From Ampullaceana balthica (taxonomy: Eukaryota > Mollusca > Gastropoda > Lymnaeidae), in the NCBI GenBank assembly GCA_944989445.1, contig CALYLW010000061.1:1054001-1118000 (forward strand): a stretch of 64,000 bases of DNA, written 5' to 3'. Positions 1 to 14,400 of the stretch are shown one piece after another (position 1 is the first letter of the stretch; every line of letters starts with the position of its first letter). The notes below the pieces were generated by a model, which was given only the letters and a program-made list of their open reading frames with translations, made no database searches and was not told the origin of the DNA. Made by a program: the position numbers and the translations under genes.

Positions 1-357
1 TATGAGAAAATCATCATTATTATTATAGTCACTATAATGTTATTTGTATGAGAAAAGCATCATTATTATTATAGTCACTATAATGTTATTTGTATGAGAA
101 AATCATCATTATTATTATAGTCACCATAATGTTATTTGTATGAGAAAAGCATCATTATTATTATAGTCACTATAATGTTATTTGTATGAGAAAATCATCA
201 TTATTATTATAGTCACCTATAATGTTATTTGTATGAGAAAATCATCATTATTATTATAGTCACTATAATGTTATTTGTATGAGAAAATCATCATTATTAT
301 TATAGTCACTATAATGTTATTTGTATGAGAAAATCATCATTATTATTATAGTCACTA
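1..357. repeat. 46-bp satellite, about 8 copies
   Basis: A head-to-tail array with a 46-bp period (tatgagaaaa...gttatttg). The units differ by one or two bases, for example aaaatc versus aaaagc. It starts at the window edge, so its true length is unknown. No coding potential is seen. Confidence 0.95.
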
Positions 358-499
358 TTTTGTTATTTAGTGAATTTACTTAGAGACGTGATATTAAATT
401 CGAATAAATGAATCTTAGCAGAGCCCCCGTGTTTTTTTCATTTATTGTTTTATAGTTCCGAGCATGTACTTGTGACGATAATTTCCGGAAACACGTAGG

Positions 500-535
500 A
501 CAATGACGTCATATACTCCCATTTCAACCAATTGG
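500..535 (+). promoter_or_regulatory. Candidate promoter elements (CRE and CCAAT box)
   Basis: A perfect palindromic CRE (TGACGTCA, 504-511) is followed by a CCAAT box (528-532). It lies about 120 bases upstream of the ATG at 632, at the edge of a GC-rich island in otherwise AT-rich DNA. Promoter function is inferred from motif spacing only. Confidence 0.4.
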
Positions 536-631
536 TAGTGTGGTTCTCTCCGACGTCCGCCCAGAGGGTACCTACTGCTTGAAAACGTTGGTTGCGCTGG
601 GGTGCGCAACTATCGCACGTCGCCTAATCAA

Positions 632-1251
632 GATGTCGATCAGGTCGAAATCTTACCGCGAGTCGACAGAGCAAATCTCGTTGCGCACCATCACCGCTCC
701 GTCGGTGATACCTTCAACCTCAAGCTTTCTGAAGAGGACGAAGAAGAAAATCAAAAGGGCCTTCACGTGCTGCCTTCCACGTGTGTGCCGGAAGAGAAAG
801 GGCGCCAGCCGAGAACTGAATGCTACCACCGAATCTCCGGCCGGCGAAGCTCCCGAAAGTCTCTTCCTTGAATCCGGGGAAGCATTCGGAAGTGACGGAA
901 GTATCACGAGCTCCGATGACTCTTACCCATACGTCAGCCTCATCGAGATACTCGGCGGGTTTCCCGACTGGCCCCGTGCCGAGTTTCGAGGGAACGAACT
1001 CTCAAATGTACAAGAGACTGAACAGCATGAGTGTCGCCAAAAAGGAAAGCGCTGTGGACGTCCGGTCTGGGGCTGGGGACTGCTCATTACCCCCTGCCTG
1101 CACGCTAACCGTTGCGATCCCGTATAAGCCGCTCTACGTGCCTCCCCCAGTCAAAGGAAGCCCAGAACCGAAGAGCGACTGGATCATCATAGCAACCGTG
1201 TTAAGCATCGTCGTGGAGATCATCTTCCAGAGCTACGTTCTATGCTACTGA
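632..1251 (+). CDS. Possible small one-exon gene with a C-terminal membrane segment; frame uncertain
   Basis: Not recognised. Two long overlapping frames are open in a GC-rich island. The first runs from the ATG at 632 (open from 540) to 1127. It has a Ser/Thr-rich N-terminus, a basic Cys patch (KRTKKKIKRAFTCCLPRVCR) and an acidic Ser-rich stretch (GSDGSITSSDDSYPYVS). The second runs from 820 to 1251. It ends in Pro-rich sequence and a hydrophobic segment (DWIIIATVLSIVVEIIF) right before the stop, like a tail-anchored protein. Both frames contain GFP near 960, so one protein with a single-base shift around 960-1000 would join the basic/acidic N-part to the membrane tail. A CRE and a CCAAT box lie upstream and AATAAA at about 1713 lies downstream. 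It could be a real gene with a sequencing error, a pseudogene, or two alternative frames by chance in GC-rich DNA. Confidence 0.4.
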
Positions 1252-3020
1252 GAAGCTCCGACGCTATTCACAACTTTCCTGGCGACACAACACCATATGA
1301 CCGCGAGAAAGATAATCTTCACAATCTTTACCGAGACGGAACAAACCCATATCCCGTGAGAATGAATGAAGCTCAAGAATTTTCTCGTGCCAGAACAAAC
1401 CAAATCCAGTGAGTATGACAATTCTGCTTTAAAAATGCAGTTTCAAGCCCTGAGATGCAAGGAGAGGAAAAATAACCTCACCACAACCCCGAGTCAAACC
1501 CCACCGTAACCCAAGTCTTCCCTCACCGTAACCCAAGTCTGACCTCACCACAACCCGTGTCAAGTGAATCCTCCTATAAAACCAAGACATTCAAAAACTC
1601 AAATACCAGACCGCGACGAAAGTTCTATCCATTCGTATGAGTTGGCTCTTAAGTTTCTGCCCTTGTCCGCCCTTTGTTTCCTATAAAAAAAAATAATTAA
1701 AAAAAATTTAAAAATAAAATTCCAGTAGACAACTACTAATAGCTATAGAAGATGAGTAGAGTATTTAAAAGGTCTTACTGAAAAAAAGAAATTAAAAAAA
1801 TATTTACGTATAAAACATCATTCAAATGTAACACACAACATGATAAATTTTCTGAAAATAATTGCCGAAAATTGACAAAGTTTGGAATTACGGACACTTC
1901 GACCCCGTACGGTTCGACCCTGCCAGTTTGACCACAGGACGTTTCGACCCCAGGACGTTATGAAGCAAAGTTGAGTTAAGACAGATTCAGTCTGTATGTT
2001 TGTCGTGTTTGAAAATAATCAATACTGTTAGTTATGTCTCATATATAAGGGATTTATAGTCAAAAACTTTGTTTTTACGGGTTTGTTTTATTTTTTCTCT
2101 GTACGCCTTAATTGTCCACTAGAACGTTTTTTTAGAATAATTTTTAAATTTATCTCTAAATGAACCTTCTACACAAGCACGGATGCAAACTACATTTATT
2201 ACTCTCGATGGATGAAGGCTTGTATGTCATGACGACAGGGGTTAAAATAACGTCGTGTTAGAGGCTAAAGCACGAACAAGAGCCATATACCACCAATGAT
2301 ATAAACACTACAAATACAGACACTGATTTAAAACTTTGTATACTGCGTGATTCCTGTTAACACCTAGAAGTGTTTGAACGTTAGCCGTCGTTTGAAACTT
2401 TAACTGGCAAGCTGATTGGTCTGAGTAACATTCTTGAAGGAGGAATGAATCAGAAAATGTGTACCACTACAAATCACGATGCTTTTCTTGGATTAAAAAA
2501 TACACGCACAAAAAACAACCCAAAACATTAGAGCCAGGGCTGTGGGGGAGGGGCGGTGAGGGGTGTTGGTAGCTAGACCAGTAGAGAAATAAAGACTTCG
2601 GCGGCAACATCTCGAGGTTATTTCACCTTGTCCGTCAATGTGACCGGATTTAATGATTTTCAAATTGTTTTATTTACTTTCTACCTTTTTTTAAACGATA
2701 AACATTCAGCAGCAGCAGCCATTGCCAAGCTGTTAATCCAATCAAATCAGAGAGGCCGCACGTGAGCTGGCAACATCAATGAGCCAATTGTGAAACGCCA
2801 CAACTCCGCGAAGCACTAATCTCATTGAGCGGCAAATAATTAGACAGCCATTTCGAATAGAGGATAACTAAATTCTAAATATTAGGCAATTATATCGTTT
2901 GGGGAAAGAATGAGTAGGCCTTCGGGTTAATGGCTGGCTTGAGTTGTCTGAGTGGTTAAGGGCAGGTTTGACGCTGATGTCATTTGACCAAATATATAAC
3001 GTGGGTAGGAATAATAAATA
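1252..3020. other. Non-coding flank with dispersed repeat pieces
   Basis: No gene is seen. It holds a short dispersed motif set (ttcgacccc/ggttcgaccctgcc, 1897-1960) that recurs at 40210-40255. It also holds a 3' fragment of the 6-8 kb inverted-repeat element family (1968-2095, ending tttttacgggtttgtttta). Confidence 0.6.
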
Positions 3021-3023
3021 AAG

Positions 3024-3256
3024 TCATTGAGCATTTCTGTCTGTCTATGAATTTTTCTTTCTGTCAGTGAACTTTTCTTTCTGTCGGTGAACTTTTCTTT
3101 CTGTCAGTGAACTTTTCTTTCTGTCATTGAGCATTTCTTTCTGTCTGTGAACTTTTCTTTCTGTCAGTGAACTTTTCTTTCTGTCTGTTAACTTTTCTTT
3201 CTGTCAGTAAATTTTTCTTTCTGTCAGTGAGCGTTTCCTTCTGACTGTGAATGTTT
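3024..3256. repeat. 20-bp minisatellite, about 11 copies
   Basis: Tandem units of the form gaacttttctttctgtcagt with a period of 20. Variants such as gagcatttct and gtctgt are interspersed. Confidence 0.9.
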
Positions 3257-6016
3257 TCCTCACCATTGTTCTATTTCACGACAATCAAAGTATTTCCTTG
3301 GCTCGGTCTAATAAACAAAGGAGGGGGGATGGGGTGTGATTGAGTAGGGGAGACAGAGGCAGCATCTTTAACCAAACAAAAATCTAGCCCAACAAGTGAC
3401 ATGCTGTTGTCAACACTGTGGTTCAAATGTCAATAAGAGACTTCTTTTTCAACACTGTGGGTCATTTGCTAACAAGACATTTCCTCTTTTGATACAAGTT
3501 CAGATTGTTGCACCCATGTCCAGTGTCTTCATTTTATTTCCTTGCGACATATGGTACCATCAATAGTTCCGACTATAGTTCCGACGGTACCATCAATAGT
3601 TCCAGTGACATATCGAGTCATCTATAGTTCCAGCAACGGATGGTATTATCTTTTGTTCCGAAAATATACATTTCTTCATTCCGCGCGCTTGTTGCAATGT
3701 GCACGACAGAGTTGATGTTCCTTGTTTTAGTAGGTATGCACTTTACGTACTACTTTATGAGAGAAAATGTCAATCTGTCTGTAACTGTCACATTTGTTAA
3801 CTGTCACCATGGGTAACTGTCAAATACTGTAACTGTCACAGTCTGTAACCGTCACAGTCTTTAACCACCAATTAACCCGTTCAAATACGACACGAAATAT
3901 TTTTTTTAAAATAAAAAGTTAATCGTAAGCTTTGTTGGTAGACTATAAAAATAAAAGATGCATTGAATTTCCATATATAGTTGATACTGATAGAATTAAG
4001 CTTCATATCAAAAGAATATTATAATAACAATGCTCATAAAATATATTTATTAGTAGAAATTGAGAGTGTTTGAAGGTATTTTATTTTTCCTATTGGCACC
4101 CCTCCCCCAAACCTACCAGCAATAATAATGTCAAAACGAACAGGGTTGAGTGTGTATCATATTAACATGATGGTTACATTGTTCAGTTTCTGCGCAAAAT
4201 TCATATAAAGAAGACTTTTGAGTCCTTAAAAATTATTGACTTAATGCGTCACATAAATATAATTTCACACAAATATCATTTCACGTAAATATAACGTCAC
4301 GATAATTATTGGAACGAGTTTTTATTTTTAAAAATCTCACACTCAAGTGGTTTATAATTTAATTTTCTTGGACATGCCTCCTTAGTGTGTTCATAGAAAA
4401 TGTAGGGGTCAGCCCTCAAGTTAACAGTGCACCGATTTCTGGCCGCAATAAACGGCTGCCTTAATGCGTTTGCTGTGCCTTGATGAATTAATTAAGTTAG
4501 GCCTAACATTGATTCTTACTGCACAAATTGAACGTTAACGGACATGGGCATACCTCGGACAGAATATACATGGGGGTCCACACCGTGGAATAGACGTGGT
4601 GGTCGGTACAGTAAAGACTTGTATAGAGCGTAGATGATCATCCCTCACGTAAGCCCAATCCACACCAATACATTTTTTTTCTTCTTGAAATTTCACTTCC
4701 TTTAGCTCATAATCCATTTTTTTGCAGACGCCCATGTTAATACAGACCGAGTGTGTGCGTTAGTGAATTTTGCGTTAAGTGTTAGTGAGTTTTGTGTGTG
4801 TGTGTGTGCAATGCGTCAGGCGCTATAGATAACACCATTAATTAATTTACTAAACACTCTCTCCATCGGTTCAGCTTTAATGAAAATTCTATGTTGTTCG
4901 AGATTATTGTAAAACTTTGTGCTTAATGTAGTGATGGACTACTGTCTCATTGTGTTCAATGCTGGTTTTCAAAGTTGAAGAATTGAGCTATAGTTTTCGT
5001 CCTAAAACACCATGAGTAAGTAACTCTTGTATAATTGATCTCATCTCACAATCACCTTAGAGTCATTTCACAGTTATCTCACCATCATTGACAAGAATGA
5101 GCTATCAAGTCATTTCATTCTTTAAAAAAAATAATTTAAAGAATAAAAATTAAAATAGAATATGAAAATGAAGATAGTCAACTGCATCATCATACTGCGC
5201 TACATTGAACATATTTGCTGCTGATAATCTGATTTATCACATCGGTACATTATCCGTTGCCACTCTCTTATAAGTACTTGAAGATGTTCTGCATCCTCTG
5301 CTTTTTAATTTCTTCAAATTGTATAAGTTATTTTTTAAAGAGAGTTCTGTGACCAGATCTTTATGTGTTTGTGATTAGATCTTTGGCACGGATATTTTCA
5401 AGTTTGAAATATAATTTCATTGTATGTATTCTATTTCTTACACCATTGGATAATTACAAGAAACTAGAAAATCTTGAATATTTTCTTTTGGATATGGTAA
5501 TAATATTGGCTCAACAATTTTGTTATTAATGGTTCAACTAAATAATTTTAAAATACACTTATATTATTATATTTTTTAAAAATATTCTGGTGGGTCGCAT
5601 CTGCCCCAAAGGTCCTAATTTACTGAATCCTCTGTAATAATAACAAATATCGTGAATTCTATTCCCGTGACCTCCTGTTTCTTAGTAATCTTGGATTTAG
5701 ATTTTAGATCTTCATGAGTCCATAACCAATATATATATCCATAACGTTTTCTTAATGTCCTTATTAAAAATGTTACTTCTTATCTTTCCCATAAAGTCTC
5801 ATTACATCGCATTTGTTTGTAATTTTATCGTTTGTTCTCTTGTTCTTTTCAAGCTGTCATGTTTGAAATCAAACTCAGTGTTTATCCCACACACCGAGAG
5901 GAATGCACTTTTTATTTCACTGGAGCATTATCTACTTTCATTTTTTAGTTTGCCTTTTGAAATCCGCTTTTTAATGCTTCTCTGATATGTATGACAATTA
6001 TTCTCAAGTTGTATTT
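3257..6016. other. AT-rich non-coding stretch
   Basis: Short local repeats only: ccatcaatagttcc units near 3550-3620, gtaactgtcac units near 3780-3860, and a TG run near 4795-4810. No exon with convincing splice sites and no conserved protein was recognised. Undetected upstream exons of the rhomboid gene could lie here. Confidence 0.5.
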
Positions 6017-7165
<1,149 letters not shown>

Positions 7166-7177
7166 ATTTATAGTAAA

Positions 7178-7753
7178 TAAAACAAACCCGTAAAAACAAA
7201 GTTTTTGACTATAAATCCCATATATATGAGACATAACTAACAGTATTGATTATTTTCAAACATTTACAGACTGAATCTGTCTTAACTCAAGTTTGCTTCA
7301 TAACCCTAGGGGGGGAGGGGTGGGTGGAAGGGGGAGAGGGGAAAAGTCTGGTCACCGATTCGCTTGACCGAGCTCAGCGTGACACGTAAAATGTAAACAA
7401 AAGCACCCCGTCGCTTCGATGGGTCACCTCAATGCGTCAACTCAAACTTTCACGTGGGAAAAAAACAATAACAAACCGTGAATTTGAATTACATACCTCA
7501 TATAAGGATAAACTAAAAATGCATTAATTTAATTACGGTACGTTCGATCGATCTGAAATTTTGATACGATGCATTGTTAGGTCAGACGGGTCAGTGTGCC
7601 AAATTTCAGCTCGATCGAATTACGGGAAGTGGGTCATTTTCGACTTTTGTTTTTCCGCCCGCCCGCCCATGAGATGATGAGATGACGACAGACAGAGACG
7701 GCCGCGAAGTTAATATAAGGGATTTAAAAAGTTGGTTTTTACGGGTTTGTTTT
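7178..7753 (-). mobile_element. Complete inverted-repeat non-autonomous element, about 576 bp
   Basis: Bounded by aaacaaacccgtaaaaac at 7179-7196 and its reverse complement gtttttacgggtttgttt at 7735-7752. The body is the reverse complement of the 6-7 kb copies. No coding content. Related fragments lie at 1968-2095, 16480-16910, 43094-43150 and 49545-50500. Confidence 0.75.
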
Positions 7754-8371
7754 TTTATTTACTTTAGGAGGAGTTCAAACTAACCACTGACATGCTTGGC
7801 TTTTTAAAGGCGTTCTTTCTACTCAAATTTTCACTAGCCTTGTTACCAGCAATATTGTTTGCTCAGTTCATTGTTGATAATTGCGTCTGCTGCATTCCGT
7901 GAACTGTTGGGAGGGGTGGGGAGGGGAGGGAGCGTCGGTTTGCTGGATCAAGGGAGCGGATGGGGTGGTGAGGCACGGGGAGATGGTATGGTTCACCTGA
8001 GTGATTGATGCACAGAGGAAAGAAATTATGTTGTAACGGCTTTTTGGAATATCAATAATATTCCGAGCAAAATTTGTAACACTAAAAACTAGCTACAGTA
8101 AAATATGTGTTAAATATATTTAACACCATTGTTTCTGTGAAAGCAGAGTTACAACGCATTGATTTTTTTAACGTTATTCTAACACATTGTAAAAAAAAAC
8201 TTGTTTTATTTTTTATACTTTTAAATGTATAATTTATTATAATTAAATTGTACCACATACATGGTGCCCTGAAGAATTGGCGTTTTCAGCAAATTTTGGA
8301 ATGTGTTAGATTTTTCAATGACATCTTCTCTACCACCTTTACCAATTTTTTGTTCGTTTGTTTTTCATTAG

Positions 8372-8488
8372 ATGACGTATAGGAGAAACGACAGTTTCCG
8401 ATTGGCCGTGGAAAGTCGCGAGGCTGACCCTTGGAGCAGACCCCTTTATCTCAGTGACCCTAACTACCTCACGTGCTTCCAGAAAATG
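8372..8488 (+). CDS. Rhomboid exon 1 (as assembled)
   Basis: Residues 1-39 ([11 protein letters not shown]...LTCFQKM), the cytosolic N-terminal part. The upstream acceptor tttttcattag abuts the ATG, and the donor is gtaggt. It may be an internal exon rather than the true first exon. Confidence 0.8.
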
Positions 8489-11400
8489 GTAGGTCACTGG
8501 GCATAGAATGGCCATTGCTAGAATGTGGGTTCTATGGCAGTATGTGGGTTCTATTGCACTATGTGAGTTCTAAGGCAGTATGTGATAAAAATGGAAAATT
8601 ACTTCGTGGATTAGACAGTAATTTAATGAATCATGAAGAATATATCTGATATACATAAAATTCCACGGTAATGAAAGTTAAACATTTAATTTTAAAGATG
8701 CAATTACTTTCAACTTCAGGCACCAGAAGTGTAGTGCAGTTTACACTGACTTCATGCCCTGTCATATCCAATAGGAAACAAGTCTAAGATCATTGAGATC
8801 GTGTCTAAAATTTCACCAGCAAGTAAGATCAAGGTTAGGCTCTGACCAGACAATGAGATAATGTAAAACACAACTCCGGACTAGGCCTGTCAACGGGTAC
8901 CCGGGACCCGGGTACCCGTTGTCGTGTGATTACCCGGGTAGTAAAATTCCGTCCGGGTACCCGTGAAAATGTGGCTTCAATGTCTATATTAACCGTAGGC
9001 CAAACTTCGCCTCCCATGCGGCTTTTTTGTGTTTACATTGTGACTCGCGAAACAATTTATCAAATGAAAATTTTTGTTTCAAATAAATGCTGTGAAGTAC
9101 ATCTAAAGAGAAATATCTGTCAACGCGAAATAAAATACGATCCCAACAAATACAGTGTATTTTGATCTATCTTATTTTCTCTCAAAGTGAAACAGAAATC
9201 GCACAATACACACACACACACACAAAATGGTTCTTTAAAAGAATCATATAAAGAAAGCAAAAGTCCTCTGCCAAAAAAAAAGATGGACTGCTTAGAGATG
9301 AAAGACGCTGTGTTTGCTAATTAAAAAAAAACCACCCTTGCTTTAGTTAACTTTGCTTTTAAATACGCCGATTGATACTAGCTAATGTTGTTTATCTACC
9401 CCCTTTCCTCCCTTCACTCCTATAACCCACACCCCTGCACTTCTTGGGTTCATTTTGTGGTGACCTATAAAAACTGATGTTAATAATGTGTACAAGGTCA
9501 TCAGTATTTAAATTTAATAAATTACTAACAGTGTAAGATGGGTAAGACTACGGCTCTGAGGATGGACAGCACAGAGATGAAAGATGCCGTGTTTGTTTTT
9601 TGTTCATACAAACATCCTTGCTTTGACATTAACTTTGCTTTGAAATAGCCGACAGTGCGTCACCGATTGATACTATCTAATGTCATTTTCTACTCTCCCC
9701 CCCCTTCTCCTCTCTTCCCTCCTATTACCCAGTGCTTCTCAAAATGTTTGGATTGCGGATCGGCAGGAATTTTTTCCATTGCACCACGAACGGTGCACTA
9801 TTTTCCCTGTACTTACATGGTAGCGAAATGTATTGTTATTTCCTTTTATTTTATTTCCATTTATTACTTTTATTTATTTGCTTATTGTCAAAATAACAAA
9901 TTCTATAGGGTTAGTATTATTGGTATCAATTGGAGGATTATAATTATATTTTTCTCTCCTTTCTTGATAACTTCCGCGGACCCCCACTTTGAGAAGCACT
10001 GCTATAACGCACAGCCCTTGTATTCGCGTGTTTCTTGCGTTCATTAACACGTGTTTCCCTAGCCCAAAAATTGATATTAAATAATACACCCAAAGTTAAC
10101 AAGATGGGTTAGACGTCGTGTAGAATCAGGCCAATCAAGTTGACAGCGACACGGTAAAATGCAACCATTGTAATTAAATTGTGTCTGTGAAGGGTGGCAA
10201 CCCAACGCGATAAAACGCCATTTGAACGCTATTCATAAATTGATATCTATAAACAAACTGCCGATCCACCCAATATCAGAAAATTTTTGATGTCAACAAA
10301 AGCAGTACCACTGACCAAAGCACGATCACTTCAGATTTACCGCAGTATTGCGTCCTTCATCGCCCTTAGCATCGACCACCGACGCCAAGTGGATATTAAC
10401 ATTGAAGGCATGACACTGAACGTTACGTCATCCTGTTCACATTTTGTTTGCATATTCAGTTTACTGTCGTTTATGAGTGTGACGAATGCATTTACAGCAG
10501 GAATGGAATAAAAGTTTTTAGTGCATTATAGTTAATTGTAGTGCACTAGTGCATGTTAATGGAAGCAAGCCGTTGGCTACTACTACTGTGTGAAATGAGG
10601 TGCATGGATGGTGGCTAGGTTGCATTGTATAGCGATCATGACGGGGAAAATTATGCGACGTTTAAGTTTAGAACGGGTAACCCGGGTACCCGTTCGAAAT
10701 TTTCACGGGTACCCGGGCAGCTTTTTTCAACAAAATTGACAGCCCTACTCCGGACACAATCGTTTACCCTGAGATCATATCTAACAAGATAAACCGATGA
10801 CGTCGTGTCCAAAACATCCAACAGCCAACCAGATCAAGCTTAACACATCTACTAACCAATGATATGTGAAAATATTTTCTGACCAACGTATCTTGTCCTC
10901 AGGTGCGGCGAATCGCTCGGGAGTTTCTCACGGACGAAGCTGACCGTCAGTTCTACGCCGACCGCTACACATGCTGCCCTCCTCCTATTTTTATACCACT
11001 CATAACATTGGTAGAGGTGAGTTCAGGGTGAATCAAACTGCTGGGTTTGAGATTGTCTTTCAATCAAGAAGGGAGGTGGGGGAAGTGACAACATAACATC
11101 ATTTATTGACGTCATCCAATAATGAGATTAGTAACGATACAAAATTTGAACATATTTGAATTGACATAAAATTACATAAACATTGGATTTTCAACTTTCT
11201 GCCAGCACTTTTCTTTTAAATTAACCCACCCTCATTGCGGCAGGTCATGATAAAAGAGAGTATACGCCATGACTGTCAAGACAGACTTTTGACTCCCACT
11301 CACACGTGACTCTTTTTGGGGATGGTCACTACAGTTATGTTCAAATATCCAACTGAAACGGAATAGGTTACTGACGTTGCACTATATCATAGACTGTAGG

Positions 11401-14400
11401 CTGAGAAGTGTGGGGGGGGGGATTGGGGTATACAGTTTTAATGTAGTTTTAATTTAATAATGGGACTTAATAAAAAGTAATACAGTCAAGATCACCAATG
11501 AAGTTATGAGACGAGAGATCTGGTTGTTATTGTATGCATAGCACGGACTATATTTAAGGTCATTCGAGTTTGGAAGTCCATCTGTATCTGACCAGGTGGC
11601 CAGTGTGTGGGGTGAAATTCACACTACGATAACGTTCATTATCTCAGCAAGGAATTAAAACCTATATGACTTGATTGTGTTTTGTTGTTGTTTTTATGTT
11701 GAGGTTTAGTGAAAAAAGAAAATTGTTTTTTTAAATAATTTTCTTGCTCTAACATGGATTTTGTTTTCTAAGTGATGAAGCTGGTATTGGGTTTCAGTCC
11801 ATGCAATGTATAGCATCTTTGCGCCTGCGAGAGACGATAGATTTTTCTTTGTCTATTGCAACCCCTGGTGTGGCTGATGAGACCAATCCTCGAGTGGCAG
11901 TCTCTTCTTCATGTCACAAGACGAATGCGGTGGGGCAGTGTTGCCTGGCCATCCTCCTCGCTCTTTTTGCAACTGTTTCCGCCCTGGTTTGTTCCTCGCC
12001 TCGTAGTGATCCTTCCTTCACAATAGCCCGCCACATGGACCTGTCCTCTGTCAGTTTCTCCCAGTTTAGGATGTTAATGTTGGCTGCCCTCATGTCTCTT
12101 CTGCATATATCTGTTTATCTGAGACGTGCATGGCTGACCAACCGACCTTTCCTTGTCGCCATGCAATATTTCCATGGTAATAATGTAATAATAATACTAA
12201 TAATTCCGTACCTTTTATCAGCTGGAGAACATTATAATTTATTGCATTCTCTATCTCAGAACAGCTCTAATTACTTTTAAGTAGAAACAATCAGCAACAC
12301 TCTCTACAAATACCCCCACCCACAGCTCAAAGACTTTCCGTTGTTCAGTGCCAGCGACTTTTTGGTGCAAATTAAATTATAAATAGAGACTTGAACGATT
12401 CGATGTTTTCGTGTTTTCACAAAGAGATCGATGATTGGCAGATAAAGCTTGAAACCCGTGGGCTATTGAACGCGTATTGAGTGGATATCGATCGGGTATT
12501 GACGGGATGATTGGGGAACAAGCGATATACTGGATGAATGGTGGAATCAATGTATCGAACGGAGGCTGGTTGGGGGGGGGTAGTTATTTTAAATACTCTT
12601 GAAAACCAAAGTTTATTTGGAGAGAGGGATGGGGCTGTTAAACATTGTACTAATACAATAAAGGAATAATGTGTCATATAGGAACCGCCATTGTCCACAG
12701 TGGTACAGAGTTCTTCAATTACAAGTATTTTATGTTCTACCAAAATGTAACATTTTTGGGAAGTATTGATATATATTTTGTCATCGACTGCAACGTTATC
12801 AGAATCAAAATATAATTGATAAGAGAGAGTATTTTTTAAAATCTATTTTTTTTTCAAAATTCGATAACTCTTCTGAAATCGCAACGTAACGGTCTTCGAC
12901 TATGAAATCACAATGTATTTTTCAACGTCTGTAAGATTACAATGTCGTTTTCTCAGTAAATGAGATTACAATGAAGTTTTCTCATGCAGTCTATGAGATT
13001 ACAATGTCGTTTTCTCAGTGGATGAGAATTCAATATCGTTTTCTCAGTCTATAAGATTACAATGTCGTTTTCTCAGTCTATAAGATTACAATGTCGTTTT
13101 CTCAGTCTATAAGATTACAATGTCGTTTTCTCAGTCTATAAGATTACAATGTCGTTTTCTCGGCTCTATGTTTAGAAACAAAAGCCCGTGGATGTTTTAT
13201 ATGACGTTTTTGAATTGATCTTAAAATAGAGACATTGATCAATGCATGTCTGAGTAAGAGAGAACCTAAGCACTTGGATTTCAATGTAAGAACTTGGATT
13301 GTATGAAAAGCTTTTTTCTTCACGCATAAATAATTTAGAGATACTTTAATCAGTTTATGTACAAGTAAATACTTGTAACAGGGAATTTTGAAACATGACC
13401 AGAGAATAACGAAACGAGACAATACGACCGGCGAGTTATTTGTTTTATACCGCCATACTTAAGGTTTAATATGACTTGTTGTTCATATTCCCTTTTATTT
13501 CAATGAGGTTGGAATAGTATTCTTTACGTTTTAACGCCTTTGTCTGGATATGTACAAATCTGCGACAAAATCGTTTTAATAACGTCAGCTAGCAGAACCC
13601 AAAAAAAAATCAAAACGACTTTAGACTGGTTTTCAATTTCAAGCCAGAAATACAAAAATAATCATTAAAAATATTTTTAAAAAGAAAAAAAAACATCTCA
13701 TCACTTTGGTAAACGTGGAGCAATCGAGGTCTTACCATCGAGGTTTCACCATTGAGGTCTCACCATCGAGGTCTCACCTTCGAGGTCTCACCATTGAGGT
13801 CTCGTCAGGGCAAGGCCTCATGATAGAGAATCTTAATTGATGTTGCTGCTCCCAATAAAAGAGCAATAGATGGATAACTTATATACATGGTATGATGTCC
13901 TGCCAGGCTCACTCATACCCTGTTTATAAGTTATCCATCTATTACTCTATAAGCATGGTTGCAGTCTCACCCATATTTTGCTCCCAATAAAATAATAAAA
14001 CAACCATTTTTCACGAGATATATAAAATTTTGTGGCCCTCGCAAAGATAGCACCCATGGTGGTGTGTTGACCATGGCGCTGACTGTACAAAAACAGTACG
14101 ATTATTTTCAAGAGAGTAAAGATTTACACGCCGGTACCAGTGTTGACACAAAGACGTAGACACTGAGTGGGGACTCGAAGACATAGACACTGAGTGGTGA
14201 CACAAAGACATAGTCTGAATGACATCTTATCATCCGTATTGAATATTTTTATCGCCACAATGATCCATGGCACTTGTTTTCATTGTTCACCAGAAATCAG
14301 ATTTTTGTCTTGACAATGTCCTATGTTTGGTTTATTGCATGCTCTTTAAACTGACAAGTTCCGCCGTCTTCTGTCTGCAGGTTGGCTGCTTTGTTTACTA

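Noticed and set aside
11801..12280. 159-residue plus-strand frame in the rhomboid intron
   Set aside because: The opposite strand encodes a recognisable LINE C-terminal tail, so this frame is its shadow.
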